64,000 bases of DNA from Collinsella tanakaei (GTDB lineage: Bacteria > Actinomycetota > Coriobacteriia > Coriobacteriales > Coriobacteriaceae): contig NZ_JACJKB010000011.1 of assembly GCF_016900375.1 (NCBI RefSeq), positions 1 to 64,000 of the forward strand, in the 5' to 3' direction. The first letter of the stretch is position 1, and every line of letters starts with the position of its first letter. Made by a program: the position numbers and the translations under genes. A model generated the notes under the pieces. That model saw nothing but the letters and a program-made list of their open reading frames with translations, was not told the DNA's origin and searched no databases. Shown piece after piece: positions 27,119-34,773 of this stretch.

Positions 27119-27148
27119 GACAAGTTTGTACTTGGCACCATCTTGTCG
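27118..27148. repeat. Dispersed intergenic palindrome (CGACAAG type, inverted)
   Basis: CGACAAG (27118-27124) and CTTGTCG (27142-27148); the inner TTGGCACCAT is the complement of ATGGTGCCA in 26982-27014. It shares one base with the preceding palindrome. Confidence 0.85.
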
Positions 27149-27165
27149 ACACCCACAACGGAGAC

Positions 27166-27267
27166 GGCCGGCTGAGGTGCCGCAGATTGCCGTGAAAGCC
27201 GAGGGCGCACGCCTAGCGTGCGGCGCCCGAAGGCTTGAGCGGCAAGGTGCGGTGCCTCAGTCCGGCC
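27166..27267. repeat. 102-bp rod-like imperfect palindrome between glucosidase gene and aspS
   Basis: Three nested stems: GGCCGGCTGAGGTGCCGCA with 27248-27267 (one bulge, two mismatches), TTGCCG...AAGCC with GGCTT...CGGCAA around a 3x3 internal loop, and GGGCGCACGC with GCGTGCGGCGCCC (3-nt bulge). Both strands could form the rod. It may be a transcription terminator for aspS, an RNA, or a mobile remnant. Together with the neighbouring palindromes it fills the whole 303-bp gap. Confidence 0.6.
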
Positions 27268-27285
27268 GATCAGGTCGAGGGGAGC

Positions 27286-29082
27286 CTACATCAGGCGCAG
27301 GCCGACTTCCTTGAGCTGGGCCATGGAGACCTCGCTCGGGGCAGCGGACATGAGGTCGCTTCCGCTCGAGGTCTTGGGGAACGCCATGACGTCGCGGATG
27401 GAATCGGCGCCGGCGAGCAGCATGCACACGCGGTCGAGACCGAGCGCAAAGCCGCCCATCGGGGGTGCGCCGAACTCGAGGGCGTCCATGAGGAAGCCGA
27501 ACTGGCTGCGGGCGCGCTCCTCGGTGAAGCCCATGAACTCGAGCATCTTGAGCTGCAGGTCGGAGTTGTGGATACGCATACCGCCGCCACCGGCCTCGAA
27601 GCCGTCCATGACGAAGTCGTAGGTGCAGCTGCCCATGGCCAGCGGGTCGGTCTCGAGCAGATCGAGCTGGTCGACGTGCGGCAGGGTGAAGGGCTGATGC
27701 TCGGCCTCGTAGCGCTTGGCCTCGTCATCCCAGTGGAACAGCGGGAAGTCGACGACCCACAGGAAGTCGTGACCGGTGCGCTCGATGCCCAGGGCGTCGG
27801 CCATGTGGCAGCGCATGCCGCCCAGGATCTCGTCGGAGGCAAGACGCGGGCCGGCGGCGAACATCACGAGGTCGCCGGGCTCGACGTCGCAGCGACGGCG
27901 CAGCTCCTCCATCTCCTCGTCGGCGAAGAACTTGACGATAGGGCTGTTGATGGAGCCGTCCTCGCGGAAGGCGATCCACGCCAGGCCCTTGGCACCGAAG
28001 GTCTCGGCCACCTTGGCGAGCTTGTCGATCTGCGCGCGCGGCCAGGCGCCGGCACCCTTGGCGTTGATGGCCTTGACCACGTGGCCCTCGGTGTTGGCGG
28101 CGCCGGCGAACACCTTGAACTTGGAGTTCTTGAACACGTCGGTCAGGTCGACGAGCGTCATGCCGTAGCGCGTGTCGGGCTTGTCGGTGCCGTAGGTGTC
28201 CATGGCATCCCAGTAGGACAGGCGACGCAGCGGCGTGGGCATGTCGACGCCCATGTGCGCGAAGGCGTCGTGCAGCACGTCCTCGAGCGCGCTCATGACG
28301 TCATCCTGCTCGACGAAGCTCATCTCGATGTCCACCTGCGTGAACTCGGGCTGACGGTCGGCGCGCAGGTCCTCGTCGCGGAAGCACTTGGCAACCTGGT
28401 AGTAGCGCTCGACGCCGCCCACCATGAGCAGCTGCTTCAGCAGCTGCGGAGACTGCGGCAGGGCGTAGAAGCTGCCCGGCTGCAGGCGGGAGGGAACGAT
28501 GAAGTCGCGCGCGCCCTCGGGCGTGGACTTGAACAGCGACGGGGTCTCGACCTCCATGAAGGCGCGGTCGTGTAGCGCGGTGCGGATGGCGAAGGTGAAG
28601 TCGGAACGCAGCTTGAGGTTGGCCATCATCTCGGGACGACGAAGGTCCAGATAGCGATAGCGCAGGCGCGTGTCCTCAGACGTCTCGATGCCGTCCTCGA
28701 TCTGGAACGGCGGGGTCTTGGAGCGGTTGAGCACCTCGACGCGGTCGGTCAGGACCTCGATCTCACCGGTCGGGAGCTTGGGGTTCACCGTGTCCTCGTC
28801 GCGGGCGATGACGGTGCCGTGCACGAGGATGGGCCACTCGGGACGCATGGTCTCGGCGGTGTGGAACGCCTCGCCCGCAGCGTGCTCGGGGTCGAAGGTG
28901 CACTGCGTGATGCCCTCGCGGTCGCGGAGGTCGCAGAAGATAAGACCGCCGTGATCGCGGCGACGGCTAACCCAACCGGTGAGCGTGACCTCTTCGCCGA
29001 TGTTGGCGGCGCGCAGCTCACCGCAGGTGCGGGTGTGCATGGAATGGATGTCAGCGGGATTGACGGCGTGATCCTGTGCCAC
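27286..29082 (-). CDS. aspS: Aspartyl-tRNA synthetase
   Basis: 598 residues from GTG at 29082 (AAGGAGG seven bases upstream). Class II synthetase: N-terminal OB anticodon-binding domain (TGWVSRRRDHGGLIFCDLRDRE), motif 2 with FRDEDLRADRQPEFTQVDIE, the bacterial GAD insertion, and motif 3 near GFALGLDRVCMLLAG. Charges tRNA-Asp, and tRNA-Asn in organisms that use the amidotransferase route. Length is normal for bacterial AspRS. Confidence 0.96.
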   Translation of the reverse strand: MAQDHAVNPADIHSMHTRTCGELRAANIGEEVTLTGWVSRRRDHGGLIFCDLRDREGITQCTFDPEHAAGEAFHTAETMRPEWPILVHGTVIARDEDTVNPKLPTGEIEVLTDRVEVLNRSKTPPFQIEDGIETSEDTRLRYRYLDLRRPEMMANLKLRSDFTFAIRTALHDRAFMEVETPSLFKSTPEGARDFIVPSRLQPGSFYALPQSPQLLKQLLMVGGVERYYQVAKCFRDEDLRADRQPEFTQVDIEMSFVEQDDVMSALEDVLHDAFAHMGVDMPTPLRRLSYWDAMDTYGTDKPDTRYGMTLVDLTDVFKNSKFKVFAGAANTEGHVVKAINAKGAGAWPRAQIDKLAKVAETFGAKGLAWIAFREDGSINSPIVKFFADEEMEELRRRCDVEPGDLVMFAAGPRLASDEILGGMRCHMADALGIERTGHDFLWVVDFPLFHWDDEAKRYEAEHQPFTLPHVDQLDLLETDPLAMGSCTYDFVMDGFEAGGGGMRIHNSDLQLKMLEFMGFTEERARSQFGFLMDALEFGAPPMGGFALGLDRVCMLLAGADSIRDVMAFPKTSSGSDLMSAAPSEVSMAQLKEVGLRLM

Positions 29083-29293
29083 AGGAATCCTCCTTTTTCG
29101 ATCTGTGCCGCCCCGTGCCGGTACGGACGGCTTTCCTACAGATTGCCGCACCCGCGTAGACAGCGCGGCGCAGCAGTTGCACTAGCATAGCCGAAAGCGC
29201 CCGCTCCACAGGAACAAAGTGGAGGCTCCAAGCAGACTTAACAAAGTGGAAGCAAAGGTGGGACGCACCGCCCCGTGCGTCGCCCGAGCGACC

Positions 29294-29815
29294 CTACGCC
29301 GCACCGTCCGATAGGGCGTCCTGCTCTGCCGCCTTCTCCGGGCGAAAAAACGCCACCTCCAGGCCCCAGACCCCTTCGCCGAGATCCTCGTCGGGCGCGA
29401 TGCTGACGCGCGGGGGCGCAGCGAAACCTCCCTTTTTAGAAAGGCGCTGGCACACCGCCTGCTCGATCAGCCGGCAGATGCCCGCGGTGTCGCGGCTGTA
29501 GAAATCTTGCCATGTCTGCTCGGATACGACCACGGTGTAGTCGTTGGGGAATTCGAGCCCGCCACCACCCCATGGTGCCGCCTGCACCAGCGCCTCAATC
29601 GTGATGTTGCGGATGATCTCGCGCGGCGCGGGGTCGGCGAGCTTGCGATCGAAGCCTGCGCGCGTCAGCCAGCGCAGGATGTCGCCCAGCACACCGGTTG
29701 CCCCCAGGGGCTTCGCATCTACGTCTACCTTCGGACGGCATTCCCCCAGCTCGTCCACGATTCGTTCCATCATCGTTCCCATATCGACCTCATCTCTCTT
29801 CGCGTCCAGCGTCAT
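29294..29815 (-). CDS. FhaA N-terminal-domain-like protein (DUF3662 type)
   Basis: 173 residues, no signal or membrane segment. The middle and end (LEFPNDYTVVVSEQTWQDFY, IEQAVCQRLSKKG, PPRVSIAPDEDLGEGVW) follow the pattern of the N-terminal domain of actinobacterial FhaA, the FHA protein encoded beside Ser/Thr kinases: PNxYxV, a helix ending in a Gly, then V-x-I-x-x-D-x-x-L-G. Here that domain stands alone without its FHA part, while a separate FHA protein is encoded upstream. It begins 27 bp after the PP2C stop, so the two are probably co-transcribed. Homology is inferred from pattern only. Confidence 0.55.
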   Translation of the reverse strand: MTLDAKRDEVDMGTMMERIVDELGECRPKVDVDAKPLGATGVLGDILRWLTRAGFDRKLADPAPREIIRNITIEALVQAAPWGGGGLEFPNDYTVVVSEQTWQDFYSRDTAGICRLIEQAVCQRLSKKGGFAAPPRVSIAPDEDLGEGVWGLEVAFFRPEKAAEQDALSDGAA

Positions 29816-29842
29816 GTCATAGCACCTGCGCCCTTCAAATCC

Positions 29843-30640
29843 TTACGCGATGCGCGCGATCACCAGCGCCGTCGCGTCATCAGGGCTTCCATGGAGCTGC
29901 GCCGCCCGCACGATCGTGCGCGCCGCGTTTTCGGCACGCTGGTTGCGCGGCCCGAACACGGGGCAGGTCGCCGCGTAGGTCGCAGCCTCCGCCACGGTCT
30001 CCTGCGGCGGATAGAGCGCCGCCCCATCGGTCATGAGGACGAGGGCAGACCCGGGAAAGAGCGTCAGCTGGACCTCTTCGATCAGGGGGTAATCGCGACA
30101 TACCCGCGGGCGGGAAGCCAGCCCGGACGCCGACGCCCCATCCGGCTGAGCGAAGACATCCTGCACCCCATGGCCCGGCACGACGGACACCACCCGGGTA
30201 TTCCCAACACGAGCGGCACGCACGTTGCCGTCGTCGTCGCACGCCGCACAGGCGATCATCATTCCACTCGCCTCAAGGTCGAGGACCTCGGCCACCGAGC
30301 TTGAGCGCTGGCTGGCGCGAAGCACCGCCTCGGGAAGCTCGAACCCGTACGCAATGTTTCGCACGACCTCCCAGCTGATGTATTCGGCGTAGACGCTTCC
30401 CGCTGGATGGCCGTCGATGCCATCGCTGATGCAGCCTGCGACGACCCCATGCGCAACGCGGCAGCGGTCCTCGTTTCGCTCGCGCTGGGCTCCTCGTGCG
30501 GAATGCCAGCCGATACCCCATAGCGCGCCTCCCTCCCCGCGGCGCTGCTCCAGACACGTCTTGTCGAGCCCTCGCGACATCGTCGACCACCGTCCCATCT
30601 TCCGGCGCGACTCGACGGTATAGCCCGCTCGACCGCGCAC
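29843..30640 (-). CDS. PP2C-family protein Ser/Thr phosphatase
   Basis: 265 residues. Metal-dependent phosphatase motifs: R-N-E-D (about 55-58), S-D-G-I-D-G-H (about 72-78), M-T-D-G-A-A-L near residue 205, and D-D-A-T-A-L near the end. GTG at 30640 is chosen because a TATAAC -10 lies 19 bp upstream and AGGTGG precedes it; ATG codons at 30598 or 30580 are alternatives. It would reverse phosphorylation by the kinase encoded just upstream. No membrane segment. Confidence 0.85.
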   Translation of the reverse strand: MRGRAGYTVESRRKMGRWSTMSRGLDKTCLEQRRGEGGALWGIGWHSARGAQRERNEDRCRVAHGVVAGCISDGIDGHPAGSVYAEYISWEVVRNIAYGFELPEAVLRASQRSSSVAEVLDLEASGMMIACAACDDDGNVRAARVGNTRVVSVVPGHGVQDVFAQPDGASASGLASRPRVCRDYPLIEEVQLTLFPGSALVLMTDGAALYPPQETVAEAATYAATCPVFGPRNQRAENAARTIVRAAQLHGSPDDATALVIARIA

Positions 30641-30658
30641 CTGCCACCTGATGCCCCT

Positions 30659-30694
30659 GTTATAGGCGGCAGCAGATGCACCCCTTGCGCAAGG
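30659..30694 (-). promoter_or_regulatory. PP2C promoter with CCTTGCGCAAGG palindrome
   Basis: On the minus strand CCTTGCGCAAGG (30694-30683) is followed 18 bp later by TATAAC (30664-30659). The same palindrome stands 19 bp before TAGAAT in front of the FHA gene (34692-34656). The shared position, overlapping -35, suggests a common regulator. Confidence 0.6.
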
Positions 30695-30698
30695 ACCC

Positions 30699-30732
30699 GT
30701 GGCCTCATTGGGGACGTAGCCAATGAGGCCAC
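30699..30732. repeat. 13-bp perfect palindrome between kinase and phosphatase genes
   Basis: GTGGCCTCATTGG (30699-30711) and its exact complement (30720-30732) around GGACGTAG. No T-run. The centre TTGGGGACGTAGCCAA resembles the GGGGACAGGTCCC family. Confidence 0.8.
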
Positions 30733-30744
30733 CCGCGAAGAGCG

Positions 30745-32355
30745 CTAGGATCGGAAGAGGGATAATCCAAGCTCAGATAAGGTATCTATCAGCTTCTCGG
30801 CCGTTTTGCGCGCCATGAGCCGAGCGGCGCGGATGCGCTCGCGCTCGAGGCTGAGGCGCGCAGGCATGCGCCCGGCGGCCTTCGAGCCGCCCTGCAGATT
30901 CGCCGCGTGCGCATCCTCGATCAGACGGCCATCGCGCTCGGTGAGCGTGAAGGGGATCTCCGCCTCGCGCGCCGCGCGGAGCCTCCTTGTGCACTCCAGC
31001 AGCTCGAGTTGGGCGAGCTCTTCGGCAGAAAACCGCTCCACGCGAGCGCCGCGTTCCTCACCTGACCGCGCCAAAACCAGCCCGAGATCCCGGGTCAGAA
31101 ACACCAGCCACTCCTGCGCCTGCTCGGCAGCCTCCTCGTAGCGCCCGGAATCCATCTCGCCAGGGACCGGAAGGCCCTCGTCGATATATCTGCCCGTAGC
31201 CCGCTCGCGGATAAGGTAGATCGCCAGGGCAAGCATCGGAACATGGTCGGCACGCTCTTCGCACAGACGACCGCCCACCTCCGCGAGGTCCTTCATGTCC
31301 ATCCAGGTACGCCCGCCCGTCAGGTCGCGCACGGCGTCTCGGATGTGCGTGGCGTCTTTGCCGCCATCGAAGAACTCATCGATGCGAACAAGTCCGAGCT
31401 TCCCCGCAAGCCTGTCGACCGTGTTCGCGAGTTCCCGGGCATCGCCGACGCCGCAATACCTGCCGTCTGCCTGCACGAACCGAAAGATCGCACGCGTGGG
31501 AGCGTCGTTGAACCACGCCCAGTCGCAAAACGCCTCTGCTGCGGGCAAGGGCCCGCAGGTGAGCTCGCGGAACAGCAGCGCGATGCAGCCGAGGTCGTAC
31601 TCGCGCGGCGCGGCGGTACGCACCAGGTATGCCCCATAGCGCGGGGTTATCGGACGTCGCGCCGCCTCGCGCAGCGTCGCCGGCCCCACGCCCTCGAAAT
31701 CTATCAGCGTGGCGCGAACGAGCCGGGGGTCGAAACGCCCGTCGCCAGCCTCCCCGTACAAGCGGACGCACACGTTGTCCGGCTTGATATCGCCATGCAC
31801 CAAAGGCGGCATCATGCGCCCGCGCCCCTCCTGCAGCGCTCGGACCTGCTCGCACAGATCGAGCAGCACCTTCGCGCAGAGCGCCTCCCAGCTCCCATCT
31901 GACAGCGAAGCCAAGCGCTTCGTGACAGCGTCAACGCCGTCGGTACCTGCCCAGCGGGCATCGAGCACCGCGCGCAGGCTCACGCCCGCATCCTCCTCGC
32001 AGACCATGAGGGCCGTATCGTCGATGGGACCGTCGGGCAGGCAGTAGCTCCCGTGCTTGGGCCACCGCACGCCGGCGGGCATGTACGCCTTGGGGCCGAT
32101 GCCCAGCAGCTCGGCGATCGCCAGGCCCCGAACCTCGCGCGCAAACATGGCGGGCGTTCGAAAGGCCTTTACCAGGGCAGGGCGCGCCACGCCGGACGCA
32201 TCGATATAGCTCCCGCGAAACACCGCGCTTCGCCAGCTCACATTGCCTGTCGGCGCGTTCGGGGGCTCGCTGCACACGAAGCGCTCCGCGCAGCCCGCAT
32301 CCACAGCGGTATCGACGCTCATCGTCTCGGTCTGCGGAATCATCCCTACAGCCAT
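30745..32355 (-). CDS. Ser/Thr protein kinase-like protein
   Basis: 536 residues, cytoplasmic, no membrane segment or PASTA repeats. Kinase fold in the first 300 residues: ALVKAF (K63, ATP-binding Lys), catalytic loop L-V-H-G-D189-I-K-P-D-N194, metal loop L-I-D219-F-E-G, where the usual DFG is DFE. The rest (about 300-536) is helical and unrecognised. The start overlaps the FHA gene stop by ten bases, so the two are coupled. The DFE change is found in some active kinases and does not by itself mean loss of activity. Confidence 0.8.
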   Translation of the reverse strand: MAVGMIPQTETMSVDTAVDAGCAERFVCSEPPNAPTGNVSWRSAVFRGSYIDASGVARPALVKAFRTPAMFAREVRGLAIAELLGIGPKAYMPAGVRWPKHGSYCLPDGPIDDTALMVCEEDAGVSLRAVLDARWAGTDGVDAVTKRLASLSDGSWEALCAKVLLDLCEQVRALQEGRGRMMPPLVHGDIKPDNVCVRLYGEAGDGRFDPRLVRATLIDFEGVGPATLREAARRPITPRYGAYLVRTAAPREYDLGCIALLFRELTCGPLPAAEAFCDWAWFNDAPTRAIFRFVQADGRYCGVGDARELANTVDRLAGKLGLVRIDEFFDGGKDATHIRDAVRDLTGGRTWMDMKDLAEVGGRLCEERADHVPMLALAIYLIRERATGRYIDEGLPVPGEMDSGRYEEAAEQAQEWLVFLTRDLGLVLARSGEERGARVERFSAEELAQLELLECTRRLRAAREAEIPFTLTERDGRLIEDAHAANLQGGSKAAGRMPARLSLERERIRAARLMARKTAEKLIDTLSELGLSLFRS

Positions 32356-34583
32356 GCGACCCTCACCTTCGCCTCGCCCAATATGATGACGTCGCCGTAT
32401 TCCAGGCGAACTGCCTGCACCGGCTCCAGCTCCGTCTGGTAGCCCGCGGATTGCAGACGGCGAGCTGTCCGCTCGAACAGCTTCTGGCCGCCCCGCAAGC
32501 CGTCCTGCCGTTCGCGACCCTCCATGCAGAAGAGCCGCGCAGTCGGGCGAGACGCCTCTGCCGCACGGCCGGCCGCACGCGCGACGACGGTCCCGTTATG
32601 CGAACCCGCATCGAGGCACCACCATGCGCCTTCTGCCTGCACGATCGCCGCATGGACGCCCGAGACGCTTCCGTACGCCGGCAGCAGCATCCAGCTTTTG
32701 CCAGCTGCACGCCATTCCTCTGCGGTCCGCACGCCAACCGCATCGTCTGCCCCCAGCGCCGCCAACCGCCCGCTCGCAGCGGCGCAGGCGCGCTCGACAA
32801 CCCCGAGGCAGGCGTGCATCTGCTCGGCGAACGCGAACCGCTCGACGAGTTGCACCGATCCATCCGCGCGCTCCTTGCGTACGGTGACGACCGACCCGTC
32901 GATCGCCGCCTCAGCGCTCTGCCTGCCCATCACGCACCGCAGGTCCATGCCGTGTCGGGGCAGGACAGCAGGCGCAACGGCGGTCAGCCGCGGCGAGCGC
33001 GCATCGCGCCCCGGCGTCACGAGCGAGAGCACAAGCGGAGAGCGGTCGGTCAGGGGCGCAAACACCCCGTCGGCCCGCTCATCGCCCATGGCGTCGACCG
33101 TCATATGATCCTGGCGCAGATCCAGCGCCTTCATGGGACTCCAGGCGAACGCGCAAACCAGCTCGCTCAGGGCATCCGCGAACTCGTCGTCGGCAGTTCC
33201 CCAGTCCGCGAAGCGGAACCGCGCCAGGTGCTCGCCGATATCCTCGAACAACGCGTCCACGACGCTCGCGTCAAACGAGCGGTCCATCAGATGGGCGCGG
33301 CACGCATCCAGCAGCGCGCGCGTCTGAGCGCCATCCTGCCAGACGGGCAGCCAGCGAAGCGAGTGCTCGGCACTCAGCAGGCAGGGTCCCGCTTGAGTGC
33401 TCCCATCCAGCGCAGCGGCGCGAAACGCCTCGAGCGCACGGTCGGCAAGCGATGCATCGAACAGCACATCGCGCTCGATAGCACGAAGGGCGCGCTGGCG
33501 TTCCGCAGCGTCGCGCAGGATGCCCCGCACGGCATCTGCACCCAAGGTGAACGGATGGTCGCAGTCCTCGCAGGCAAGGCAGCCGTCATCGTCGAGCCCG
33601 CACACCAGCTCCAATACACCCCAGCGCTCGCGCTTGATGGCAAGCCACTCGCCGTCCGCGATCGCCGACCAGTTCCGCACGAAACGACCCTGCAGACCAC
33701 GGTCGCGCAGCGGTTGACCAGCGGGCTCCTCGGACAGGAGCTGGCGCAGGTACCGGTCGCGTCCGAAGCGAACAGCGGCGGGTGCGTCCTCATCCTCTCC
33801 CCCGAACAGGGACGGAAGATGCACGAAATTCGGATTCATGCCCAGGATCGTCATCTGCACAGCGCGCTTGCCGGCAAGCGCTGGGGTCGCCGATGCACCG
33901 AAGGCGTCCCGGTATCCTCCCGCGCAGGTGGCCAGCAGATCGCACAGCTTCTGCAGCTCGTCATGGGATGTCGCCTGACCGCCCGAAGCAGCCAGGGCGT
34001 CACCGCTTGCCAGCGAGTGCTCGATGCTCGCGCGAAAGGCGGGCGCAAGCGGCAAGACGAGCGGCGCCACGAGCACGAACAGCGCCTGGGCCTCAACGGC
34101 ATGACGCCACGCGGCCAGGAGCTCATCGGCGCGATACCTGCGCTCGCGGGCACGGAGGCAACGCACCTGACCGAACAGGGCGAGCAGCTCGCGCGAGAAC
34201 AGGTGCTCGACCTGCATCGAGGGCTCTCCCAGATCCATAAGCACCGCGGCTTGACGACGCACGACGCGGCGGGCAGCCTCCTCGGCATCCCACACGCCGA
34301 GCGGCGCACGATCGCCCGCATCCAAGGGCACCTCGCCCGCATGCCAGACATCCGCATCGGTCAGGGACAGCGCGGCGATGCGCTCCCGCAGCTCCAACGC
34401 CGCCGTGTGCACCTCTTCGGAAGACGACGCCGCGACAAGCGCGGAATCTGCCACCTCGTGCAGGGCGCCCGCAACCGACGCAACCTGCGCGGCAAGCGCA
34501 CCCGACACCTCGCGATCCGAGGCAACCGAACCGCAGAGCGTACGCGCGAGCCCATCCAGCAGCTCAGGGGTTCGCTTCAGCAT
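32346..34583 (-). CDS. Large FHA-domain protein
   Basis: 745 residues from ATG at 34583 (GGGGAGG nine bases upstream). The first 600 residues are mostly helical and not recognised; they include a possible metal site CLACEDC near residue 340. The C-terminus is an FHA domain: SGVHAAIVQAEGAWWCLDAG and SHNGT, ending in RLEYGDVIILGEAKVRVAWL, which binds phosphothreonine. First gene of a two-gene unit with the kinase. A role as substrate or scaffold of the kinase is inferred. Confidence 0.7.
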   Translation of the reverse strand: MLKRTPELLDGLARTLCGSVASDREVSGALAAQVASVAGALHEVADSALVAASSSEEVHTAALELRERIAALSLTDADVWHAGEVPLDAGDRAPLGVWDAEEAARRVVRRQAAVLMDLGEPSMQVEHLFSRELLALFGQVRCLRARERRYRADELLAAWRHAVEAQALFVLVAPLVLPLAPAFRASIEHSLASGDALAASGGQATSHDELQKLCDLLATCAGGYRDAFGASATPALAGKRAVQMTILGMNPNFVHLPSLFGGEDEDAPAAVRFGRDRYLRQLLSEEPAGQPLRDRGLQGRFVRNWSAIADGEWLAIKRERWGVLELVCGLDDDGCLACEDCDHPFTLGADAVRGILRDAAERQRALRAIERDVLFDASLADRALEAFRAAALDGSTQAGPCLLSAEHSLRWLPVWQDGAQTRALLDACRAHLMDRSFDASVVDALFEDIGEHLARFRFADWGTADDEFADALSELVCAFAWSPMKALDLRQDHMTVDAMGDERADGVFAPLTDRSPLVLSLVTPGRDARSPRLTAVAPAVLPRHGMDLRCVMGRQSAEAAIDGSVVTVRKERADGSVQLVERFAFAEQMHACLGVVERACAAASGRLAALGADDAVGVRTAEEWRAAGKSWMLLPAYGSVSGVHAAIVQAEGAWWCLDAGSHNGTVVARAAGRAAEASRPTARLFCMEGRERQDGLRGGQKLFERTARRLQSAGYQTELEPVQAVRLEYGDVIILGEAKVRVAWL

Positions 34584-34655
34584 CGCCATCTCCCTCCCCT
34601 CGCCCGGCATGACATCGATAAAACGTCATCAGAGCAGCGTACGTATGATGGCGCA

Positions 34656-34692
34656 ATTCTAGCAAAGCCCTCATGCGCCCCCTTGCGCAAGG
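34656..34692 (-). promoter_or_regulatory. FHA-gene promoter with CCTTGCGCAAGG palindrome
   Basis: CCTTGCGCAAGG (34692-34681 on the minus strand) is followed after 19 bp by TAGAAT (34661-34656), about 70 bp before the start codon. The 14-mer including two further bases is identical to 30681-30694. Confidence 0.6.
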
Positions 34693-34715
34693 CGTTCGGC
34701 AGCTTCGGCAAAAAA

Positions 34716-34737
34716 CAAGGGCCCCGAAGGGCCCTTG
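34716..34737 (-). terminator. Terminator of ppc
   Basis: CAAGGGCC and GGCCCTTG arms around CCGAAG; the minus strand continues with TTTTTT. Confidence 0.9.
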
Positions 34738-34773
34738 GGCGGTACCTGTTGCGGCGCGCACGCGAAGGGCGCG

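Noticed and set aside
29083-29293. T-box riboswitch upstream of aspS
   Set aside because: The conserved T-box sequence that pairs with the tRNA end was not found; only small repeats (ACAAAGTGGA twice) and a short hairpin are present.
30745-32355. Kinase called inactive because of DFE instead of DFG
   Set aside because: The catalytic Asp and Asn and the metal-binding Asp are all present; the glycine of DFG is replaced in some active kinases.
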